From contig CAAHFI010322892.1 of NCBI GenBank assembly GCA_900893395.1, positions 1 through 40,075 of the forward strand: a stretch of DNA of 40,075 bases, written 5' to 3'. How positions within the stretch are numbered: position 1 is the stretch's first letter; the number at the start of each line of letters is the position of its first letter. Source of the stretch: Euglena gracilis (taxonomy: Eukaryota; Euglenozoa; Euglenophyceae; Euglenales; Euglenaceae). A program made the translations under genes and the position numbers. Of the stretch, positions 10,461 through 18,056 are shown in pieces. The notes beneath the pieces are model-generated. The model saw only the letters and a list, made by a program, of their open reading frames with translations. It ran no database searches and was not told the origin of the DNA.

Positions 10461-10500
10461 TTATAACGTTCCTTTCCTTTTTTTGTACATAGTGCACTCG
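10461..10500 (+). promoter_or_regulatory. Putative LTR promoter of element B
   Basis: TTATAACGTT at 10461-10470 is a TATA-like box in otherwise GC-rich sequence. It is followed by a T-rich stretch and GTACATAGTGCACTCG, giving a possible start near 10490-10500. It is conserved at 24625-24664 in the 3' LTR. The assignment is by motif and position only. Confidence 0.4.
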
Positions 10501-10538
10501 ATGCCTGGTGCGCACCGCTCCCGCCCCCCGCCGCCGGG

Positions 10539-10683
10539 GTAAGCCAAAGGCAGGCGAGCCGGCGATCGGGGATGGGAGTATTATGTGGGCGGCGGCGGCG
10601 GCGGCCTGAGCGCATGCGCACACAAAGTAGCGGAACCCTCCGCTACTACCTGACCACCCCCTTTCTGCATTTGCCTTCCGCAG
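10539..10683 (+). other. Possible intron in the B LTR leader
   Basis: GTAAGC at 10539-10544 and a pyrimidine-rich TTGCCTTCCGCAG ending at 10683 form a canonical donor/acceptor pair about 145 bases apart, starting about 40 bases after the likely transcription start. Both sites are kept in the 3' LTR (24701-24839) although the middle differs in length. Inside it is a perfect hairpin with 9-base arms AGTAGCGGA and TCCGCTACT around ACCC (10626-10647), and a (GGC)n run. A spliced leader exon is plausible but unproven. Confidence 0.35.
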
Positions 10684-11223
10684 GCTCCCTTGTTTCCATG
10701 GATTCAATCTGATTTGTGCATTGGAATTCAAGTTCAAGTTCAATTGTTCAATTCAATCAAATACAAAGATTTCAAAGAAACCAAAGGAAACTGCCAAAGG
10801 AGAAATTACCTTCAAGGAGATCAAAGAAAACCTCAAGGAATTGGCCTACCAGGAGCGCCCCAAGGCAATTTCAAAGGTACTTGCTGGATTTGGCTGGGCT
10901 AAGTGGCTATAAGGGTGGGAAGCACCCCCTGAAAACCCCTAGCACCCAGGCTTTTCCGCCCCCCCTCTGTCCCCCCTCAATTTCCCCCCCTGCGAGGGCC
11001 CACCTAAGCGGCTCCGCAGACCCCCAGAGGCATCGCAGGAGGCACCCCCTCCACTCCGCCGCCGGGAATACTAAAAAATGGATCCCAACCCATTCCAAGC
11101 ACCCACGGAGCTTCCCAGGGCCTCCGTGGGGGCTGAGCCCACCCGCGCACCCCCCTCGCCGGATCCGTGACCCGGGACCCACCCTGCCGGAACCCCAGCG
11201 AGACCGGGACCCCCCTGGGAAAC

Positions 11224-11235
11224 TGGTAGCAGAGG
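11224..11235 (+). other. Primer-binding site of element B (initiator Met tRNA)
   Basis: TGGTAGCAGAGG is exactly complementary to the 3' end CCUCUGCUACCA of animal-type initiator methionine tRNA. It sits 6 bases after the last LTR-shared base, as expected for minus-strand priming of an LTR retrotransposon. It is the best marker for the 5' LTR end. Confidence 0.88.
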
Positions 11236-11741
11236 CTTACGACCCTACCCCACACAACAACCCATTCCTCGCGGCCCACTCTGAGGTGAACCTTCAGATC
11301 ACCGGCCGAGGCCCAGCACTCGGCGACCCCACCCCAGCGATGCCCGCAATCCCCTACGGGGGCCCCCATCACATCTCCGTGGTAGCCCCACGGGGATGCC
11401 CAATGCACAGCCCTAGCCCTGCTGTCCCCAAGTACAAATGATTTTGATCTCGATAGCCCTCGGGATCGAACCCCCACCCCACGGAAAGGAAAGTCAACCG
11501 GAAATCCCCTTTTCCCCCCGTTCCCATCGCTCGATGAAGCCCCATCAGTGCTGCCTCCACCCTTCTCCCCACCGACTCCGACCCAAACCATCCCTCCATC
11601 TTCTCCATCCGTCCCCCACCCTCCTCCTCATACACCCCACATCCCCCATCCTTCAGCCCTCATCCCCCATCCTACTCCTCCCCGACATCCGACGTCCCGG
11701 ACCCAACCGACGGACCGCAGCCCCCCCAAGGGAGCCGAGAC
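11236..11741 (+). other. Element B leader between primer-binding site and first ORF
   Basis: About 500 bases of C-rich, Pro/Ser/Thr/His-coding sequence with no recognisable domain. It may be untranslated leader or the poorly conserved start of Gag; an ATG in an A-rich context at 11078, within the LTR, would read towards it. No other signal seen. Confidence 0.4.
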
Positions 11742-13475
11742 ATGGGGCTGCGGACCCCGTTCTCCTCTGGGGCCACTCCCCGGCCCCAGAAGGTCCCGAG
11801 ACTCTCCCCAGAGGAAGGGGGAGCAGAGGAGACAGAGGAGCAGGAGCAGTGGGAGGAACAACGGTGGGAACCTTGGGGGTCTGAAGGAGGATGGTGGCCT
11901 ACCGAGGGTGACTACAAGCAGGACGAGGTGTTCAACGACATCAAGGCGATGGCGGCACAACAACAACAAGACATCGAGGTAGTCAAACGACAAATCACCG
12001 CGTGCGACACCGCAGTCAATCTCGTCCGCGAGCAAGCAACGCGTGCGTATGACGTTTCGATGCGATGCGCGGCAGAGACCACAACGCTGCACGAAGCCGC
12101 GAGTGCTGCGCAAACCGCGATCACACAGCACGAGGTTCGCTTCGCGATGGTGGAACGAGATGTCCAAGGGTTGAAGGAGCAGATCAAGACCGAGGCGGCA
12201 TCATCATCATCCTCCAAGGGTGCAGCCATCGACACCGCGACAATACACGCAATCAGCAAACACGATGCGCGAATCACCGTCGTTGAAAGCGAGGTCCAAA
12301 TGGTGAAGGAGCAGATCAAGATGGAAACAGTGACGCGAAACAGCGACATCCGGTCCCTAGTGGAAATGATGCGGCGCGAACACGAGCAGCAAGCAGCAAA
12401 AGGATCACCAAAACCACAACAACCGATCCAGAACCCGGAGATGGAGGTGGCAATGAACAGAATGACAGTGCGGATCCAAGAAATCGAACAATCGAAAGAC
12501 CGACTGAAACGGGCAATGGTGGAGGAAGTGACGGCGATCAAGAAGGAGGTGGAGGCAATGAAACAAGCACAACAGACTCAGGTGGCGGTGATGGCAAAGG
12601 AGATCCAGGAGATGAAGCAAAAACAACAGACAACACAACTCCAACAACCGACCACATCCGACACTCTCATCCAGGATCTGATCTTCAAGGTGCAGGCCCT
12701 CGAGCAGAACAACAAGCAGTTCAAGCGCGAGACGACGGAGTACGTCCGGAAGCTCGAGATCCAGGTGCACGACTTCCACCACCTTGGGGCCAGGGTACAA
12801 GCCCTGGAGACCTCCATGGCCCGAGCCAAAGATGAGAAGGACAGAGACCTTCTCCGGCTGAGCAAGAAGGTCGAGGTGGCGGACGAAGCACTGGCAAGGG
12901 CCATGGAGCGGGTGGAGAACAAGATGCACGAGGAGATCAAACGACTTCAACTCCCACAACAACCACTCCAATCAACGGAAGAGGTGGAGGACGGCATCCA
13001 ACAGTTGCGGGAGAGAGTGCTCCATGGGGAGGGAGCGTTCTCCAAGGCCATCAAGGAGACAAAGACACAGCTCAGGGAAATACAGAGGGACATCCAGCTA
13101 ATCCGGCAACAATCACGCCCCAATATGAGCAGCAGTGAACAGATGGAGCGAGAAGTGCAAGATCTGGCGAGACAAGTCGCACGGCTACAGCTCAGCACAA
13201 CAACGCCCATCCAGGAACCACACATCCCCCGTGAAGAAGTCCGTCAACGTGCAGAGGTCCACACATTCCCGTCCCAACCGTACCCAGAAATACAAGCACG
13301 ACAACAATCTTCGGTTGCGGTGCGACCGGAGCTCAGGTTGGCAAGAAAGAGCACGCGATCAATGGTGCAAAGTGAAGCAGTGACATCAATCCCAGTACAA
13401 GCAGTGATGCCAATGACGCAAGTGACACAGCCACCCAGGAGCACAACCGGAACGGCGGTGCGGGGGTGGAAGTGA
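11740..13475 (+). CDS. Element B long coiled-coil Gag-region protein
   Basis: A continuous frame of about 577 residues. After an acidic start (EEGGAEETEEQEQWEEQ) nearly all of it is Gln/Glu/Lys/Arg-rich heptad-like sequence predicted by eye to be coiled coil. There are two related blocks reading VERDVQGLKEQIKTE and VESEVQMVKEQIKME, about 60 residues apart, pointing to internal duplication. It ends in a Ser/Thr/Val/Arg-rich tail. It lies just before, and slightly overlapping, the capsid-like frame, so it is probably the N-terminal part of Gag or a separate ORF1; a family-typical frameshift or read-through between them is possible. It would act in particle assembly. No enzymatic motif is visible. 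I do not recognise a named family. Confidence 0.65.
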
Positions 13476-13940
13476 CCATCGCCCCAGTGCAAGCACACAC
13501 CGTCAGTCCACAACTCCAACTCCTACCCCCACAACTCCTGGAGTCCATCAGCGGCAGACATCCCGGAAGGTTCAGCGGGATTGCAGAGGACTGGCCAATG
13601 TGGAGAAGAAAGTGGATTCCGTTTCTACGAGAAACGGAAGGGCTGATGCCAGCAATGACCGATGCACAGCGATTGGCGTTGCTGCGAAGTGCACTCGACG
13701 AGGCCGGGGCTCTCCTGGTGGACCAGGAGCTGGAAGCCAATCCGGACCTCGGGTACGAAGAGTACTGGGCGCGCCTCGACCTGGAGTTCGGGGCGGAAGA
13801 CAAGGAGGTCCTCCGCCGCAAGCTCCACCGGCTGAAGATGGCGCATGCGGGCAAGCCAACAGAGAAGTCGTGGCGTGAGCTCTACGCACAGATGATGACC
13901 CTGGTGGGCAACTTGGCGATGTCAGTGATGCAGAACTGAG
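13466..13940 (+). pseudogene. Element B capsid-like Gag domain
   Basis: The translation has GRFSGIAEDWPMWRRKWIPF followed by an alpha-helical stretch with LLRSALDEAGALLVDQEL, EEYWARLDLEFGAED and RKLHRLKMAHAGKPT. This is the pattern of the retrotransposon Gag capsid family (F-x-G ... W-x-x-W, then helices). It would form the particle shell. Neighbours: coiled-coil region before, RRM-like/basic region after. Confidence 0.65.
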
Positions 13941-13947
13941 TCGCCTG

Positions 13948-14952
13948 TTGATGAATGCGATCCCAAGGGATCCGTGGCGAAGAAAGCTGGCGATGGAGGA
14001 GGACAAAAGGACAGAGAGGGGCACCTTGGTGCTCGATGGGCTGCCAATCGATGTGGCCACAGAGGAGGTGGAGAACATGGTGCTGGCGGAGACCGGGCTG
14101 AGACCACTTGCCGTGCGACGGTTCGGCAAGCGAGTGAAGGTGACGCCGCAAGGGGAAGAGCATCGGCATGCCATCAAAATGCTCTATGACCGGCAGCGGC
14201 TCCAAGGCGGGAGCGTTGTCAAGGTCTCCCCGGACAATGCGGAGTTGGGGCCGAAAGAAATCAACGAGCTGATGACTCGTTGGCTCCGAACGGAGCAGCG
14301 GATCGCCAACGCGCCCGAGCCGCAGCAAAGCTCCGGCCCCCAAAGGCAAGACCATCGGCCACAGCCGCGGTGGCACCGGGAAGTGGATGCAGAGTGGGAT
14401 GGTGCGGAAGAAGAAGAGGAAGAAGCTGTCCGGCAAGTGGGCAAGGGAAACAAACGGCAAGATAAGAGGCCCCCGACACCTCCAAAGGTGTCTGAGAAGA
14501 AGGAGGAGCAACCGACAAGCACGGTGCAACCCGGACCACAGCCCACCCAAAGTGCACCGTCACCGCCACCGGCGGTGAAGGGAGGAGATCGACAACCAGA
14601 GTGGTCATCATCGGGACAGTGGCAGAATGCCCCGTACCAAGGCGGAGCGTCGTGGAACAACTCATGGGATGCCAAAGGCAAAGGAAAAGGCAACCCACAA
14701 TGGTCAAAGGGAGGAGATGGCAAAGGTGGTGGACAAGACAAGGGTGGCAAAGGCAAAGGCGATGAGAAAGGCAAGAGCAAAGGAAAGGGAGATGGAAAAG
14801 GCAAAGGAGGAAAAGACGGCGGCCGGGGAGGAGTGTCGCCGCAGTGGAGGAGTGGGAGGAGTGAAGGGGCCGCCCAGGCCCCAGGGGAGGAGGCCTGGGC
14901 AGGCAGTCAAAACCCCGAGCCGGAGACCGGCAAGAGGAAGTGCACGAGGTGA
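13948..14952 (+). pseudogene. Element B RRM-like plus KGKG-rich nucleocapsid region
   Basis: Near the start, GTLVLDGLPIDVATEEVENM and a later HAIKMLYDRQRLQGGSVVKV have the beta-alpha-beta rhythm and RNP2-like LVLDGLP of an RNA-recognition motif. A charged linker with a poly-Glu run follows, then from about residue 230 to 290 an array of KGKGKG, DKGGKGKGDEKG and GKGKGGKDGG. The basic Gly/Lys tail probably takes the RNA-binding role that a CCHC zinc knuckle has in other elements; no convincing knuckle is seen in B. The RRM call is tentative; the Lys/Gly array is plain in the sequence. Confidence 0.5.
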
Positions 14953-15189
14953 GAACCGTGCAGGTGTGCTCCACCACCCTGTCCAGGCATCGAGAGGAGG
15001 AAGGATGGCAGGTGGTGGAGAAAAAGAAAAGAAACCGCAAGCCAAGACAATCACCTCCGATGACACAACCCGACAAGGATCAAGGCGCAAAGGGAAGGAA
15101 GGAAGAAGGGGAGAGATCTATGCCAAGGAAATGGCAAAGATCAACGACAAAGAACAACAACCACTCCAAGGGAAAAGGAAGTAAGAAGG

Positions 15190-16640
15190 AAACGACAACC
15201 TCATCGCGACAACCACCTCAAGGGTCAACATCTACCACACAACACCCTCCCCGCGACACCAACCGGCATCCACAACAAGAAAAGCAACACCTACCCCAAA
15301 GAAAGCAACATCCACTGCGCGACACCGACCGGCATCCACCACAAGAAGAGCACCCAAGAAGCCTGACAGCCATGCAACAGCCCGACAACAAGCGACCAGA
15401 AACCCGGCAGCCACCCCACGAGCATCATCCGCCACAAGAACCGTCATCTCCACCCCAACTCCCCACCATCAACAGCTCCCACCAGAACGCTCCTCTAACC
15501 CGCTGCAGCCACCCCACGAGCATCATCCGCCACAAGAACCGCATCTCCACCCCAGCATCTCCACCATCGACATCTCCCACCAGAACGGACATGTAACCCG
15601 CAGCAGCCACCCCACGAGCGCATCATCCACAAGAACCGTCATCCCCACCCCAACATCCTCCAACGACATCTCCCACCAGAACGGACATCCGAACCCCGAC
15701 CCCGACTGCAGCCGCCGCCACTAGAACCGACACCATCATCCAAGCTGCATCCTCCCCAACGACCACTCCCACCAGAACCTTCATCTTCACCGCAACAACT
15801 ACCTCGACAGCAGCTACCCCACAAACCCGCATCATCATCAGAGCGACATCTACTCCAACGTCAACATCCACCAGAACCTTCATCTTCTCCACAGCATCCA
15901 CCATCGCCGCTGCCGCCACGAGAACCGACTCCATCATCTAAGCCACATCCACACCAACCACAACTCCCACGAGAACCTTCATCCACATCACGACATCCGT
16001 CATCGCAGCCGCTGCCACGAGAACTGTCTTCATCTTTGCAGCGACATCCACCCCAACATTATCGTCCACCAGAACCTTCATCTTCTTCGCGACACCCACC
16101 TTCGCGGCTGCCACCACGAGAACCGTCTCCGTCATCTCAGCGACACCCACACCAACTTCATCGCCCACAGGAACCGTTATCTCCTCCGCAACATCCACAA
16201 TCGCTACAACCGCCACGAGAACCGATTTCGTCATCTCAACAGCATCCACATCAACCACAACTCCCACCAGGACCGTCATCTGCATCACCAAGCGAACATC
16301 AAAGCGACATCCTCATCAACGATATCACCCACGGGAACCGTCATCTACTTCGCGACATCCACTGCCACTACAGCCGCCACTCGAACCGCCATCATCATCA
16401 CAAGGAAACACCCCGCTACCTCTCCCACAAGAACCTTCATCTTCGTCTCAGCATCCACCTCAACAACAACCTCCACTGGAACCGACTTCTACATCGCCGC
16501 ATCCCCACCAACAACACCAACCACCAAGCGATTCCCAGCATCAACCACAACCGCCTCAAGAAGGATCAAGGCAACATCTACCACAAGAAACACCGCATCC
16601 ACATCCAACATCCAGCAACATCACCCAAGCCACATCCACA
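15190..16640 (+). repeat. Pro/Ser/His-rich tandem repeat between Gag and methyltransferase (B)
   Basis: About 1.4 kb of CCA/CAT/CAC-rich DNA. In the better kept part (about 15700-16300) it repeats with a period of 48-51 bases. The peptide unit is about 16-17 residues and resembles PREPSPSSQRHPHQLHR, PQEPLSPPQHPQSLQP and PREPISSSQQHPHQPQL. Earlier units (15400-15700) are shorter or degenerate. It has no enzymatic motif and would form an extended Pro-rich linker. The minus strand shows hydrophobic Val/Asp repeats that are only the shadow of this array. Confidence 0.75.
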
Positions 16641-16679
16641 TCCGTGCCTCCAGGCTCAGTGACGCCAGAAGCAAAAGAA

Positions 16680-17320
16680 GAGAAGCACCAGCAGAGCCGC
16701 GGACGCGAGCTCTGGGCACTGGACCTGTTCTCCGGGACGGGCAGTGTCCGCCGGGCCCTCGAGGCAATGGGCTACCATGTCGTGAGTGTCGACTGGGACT
16801 CCCGGTGGCATCCCGATGTGGTGGCAGACATCCGGCGATGGGAGTACTGGCAGCAGTATTCCCCTGGTGACTTCGATCTGGTGGCAGCATCCCCACCATG
16901 CACCGAGTACTCGTCGGCAATGACGACAAGGCCGAGGCGGTTGAGGGAAGCAGATGCGGTGGTGAGGAAGACAAGGGAGATCATCCAGTACCTCGCTCCG
17001 GCGAAGTGGTGGATCGAGAATCCCCGGCACGGGCTGCTCCGCAGGAGGCGAGTAGTCCGAGACCTGGCTTCGTGGACCTCGACTACTGCATGTTTGAAGA
17101 CTTCGGCTACCGGAAGCCCACCCGGTTCTGGTTACCGAAGGAGATGGCCAGGGACTCACCAACGTGTGTGCGATGGCCGATGCAAAAGCTCGGTGCAAGG
17201 GACAAAGGAAGACGGCGCCACCGGTTCCAGCTGGGAGGCAGGTGCCCCCACAGGTGTCACGAGAGGAGGCGTACAGAATCCCAAGCGGCGTGGTGGAGTA
17301 CCTGTGCCAAGGCACAGGAC
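16680..17320 (+). pseudogene. C5-cytosine methyltransferase-like domain inside element B
   Basis: The translation shows the ordered motifs of cytosine-5 methyltransferases: motif I LDLFSGTGSVRRALEAMGY (about 16719-16775, SAM binding), VVSVDWDSRWHPDVVADI (motif II/III), SPPCTEYSSAMTTRP (about 16888-16932, motif IV with the catalytic PPC cysteine), WWIENPRHGLL (about 17006-17038, motif VI, ENP where ENV is usual), DYCMFEDFGYRKPTRFW (about 17080-17135, region VIII) and EEAYRIPSGVVEYL near the end. It resembles the compact phage/bacterial-type DNA cytosine methylases. It sits between Gag and protease and has the same base composition as its neighbours, so it is part of the element. Retrotransposon-borne cytosine methyltransferases are known in some algae. 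It would methylate DNA (or RNA) in an S-adenosylmethionine-dependent way; target unknown. Broken. Confidence 0.8.
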
Positions 17321-17389
17321 CACAAGCAGCGACCGAAGCAGAAGGAGCAGTACGCAACAGCCAAGTGCAAGAGGTGACCATCAAGCCAT

Positions 17390-17850
17390 GGCATGTAAAG
17401 CCGGCCCGCTTTCGAGTGGGCAGGATGCAAAGGAGAGGAGGCGGATGCCAGCTGCTGCTGGAAGTGACCGTGGAAGCCAATGGTGAGTGCTACCAAGCAA
17501 AAGCGCTCATCGACACCGGAGCCCAGACGTCTCTCTGCCGGAGGGACCTGCTGCCAGAAGCCTGCTTCACGCAGTCCAGCAAGCCGCTGCTGCTCAAGAC
17601 AGTGAGTGGCGAAGAGCTCAACGGAGGGAAGAACGAGGCCACCCTCACTCTCTCCTTCGAGGCGAGAACGAAGAAGGCGTGCCAGTGGGCAGCCAGTGGA
17701 GCAGCACCGTCACCGCACACGACGGGGACATCGGCTGCGACCTCATCCTCGGATATCCGTGGTTGAAGGTCAATCGCCTCGACGTGCAGCCGTGGAGAGA
17801 TGCACTCCAGCTGCATGATCCGCCACGGTGGGTGCTGTGGGCGCAAAGAA
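17390..17850 (+). pseudogene. Element B aspartic protease
   Basis: LLLEVTVEANGECYQAKALI leads into DTGAQTSLCRRDLLP (about 17514-17558), the catalytic D-T/S-G motif of retropepsins. After about 70 residues follow DIGCDLILGYPWLKVNRL (about 17730-17780), the I-I-L-G-x-x-W-L end of Ty3/gypsy proteases, and an RWVLW tail. It would cut the Gag and Pol polyproteins. Position between methyltransferase and RT is normal for Ty3/gypsy pol apart from the inserted module. Broken. Confidence 0.8.
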
Positions 17851-18056
17851 CAGCACCGTCCAAGGACAAGGAAGATCGACAGCAACAGTGGTCACCCAGC
17901 AAGAGCCGCAACCACACCCAGCATCCTCAACCCAACATCCCCTCCAGCAACCCCTGTCATCAACGGCAACACAACATCAAGAGGAAGAAGAGTGTCTGTG
18001 GGAAGAAGAAGAAGATGTGGAGGAGCAAATGCTGGCATTGGTGAGAAGATGCGGAT

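Larger units (their letters stand above)
7880..11217 (+). repeat. Element B 5' LTR (approximate ends)
   Basis: It matches 21975-25375 along its whole length. The left end is set provisionally at the TGTGAGGGG that overlaps the pol stop region; the right end is the last base shared by both copies, 6 bases before the primer-binding site. It contains GC-rich low-complexity sequence, a 52-base repeat, a C/G hairpin plus A-run minisatellite, a TATA-like promoter and a possible intron. An LTR above 3 kb is long for Ty3/gypsy. No clean TG...CA ends are visible, so the true ends could be off by tens of bases. Confidence 0.75.

Noticed and set aside
8614-10542. Open frames of 400-650 codons on both strands in the B LTRs (also 22650-24630)
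   Set aside because: They arise from C/G-rich low-complexity DNA lacking stops in several frames at once, encode only Pro/Arg/Gly-rich or Gly/Phe/Trp-rich sequence, and are not kept in frame between the two LTR copies.
10605-10620. GCGCATGCGC palindrome in the B LTR as an NRF1-type site
   Set aside because: It matches the animal consensus by eye, but it lies in GC-repeat sequence of a probable alga and no such factor can be assumed.
15600-16300. Minus-strand hydrophobic Val/Ala/Asp repeat proteins
   Set aside because: They are the reverse-strand shadow of the Pro/Ser/His repeat of element B.
16680-17320. Methyltransferase as a stand-alone host gene
   Set aside because: It is flanked on both sides by parts of one plus-strand element, shares its composition, and has no promoter or intron structure of its own.
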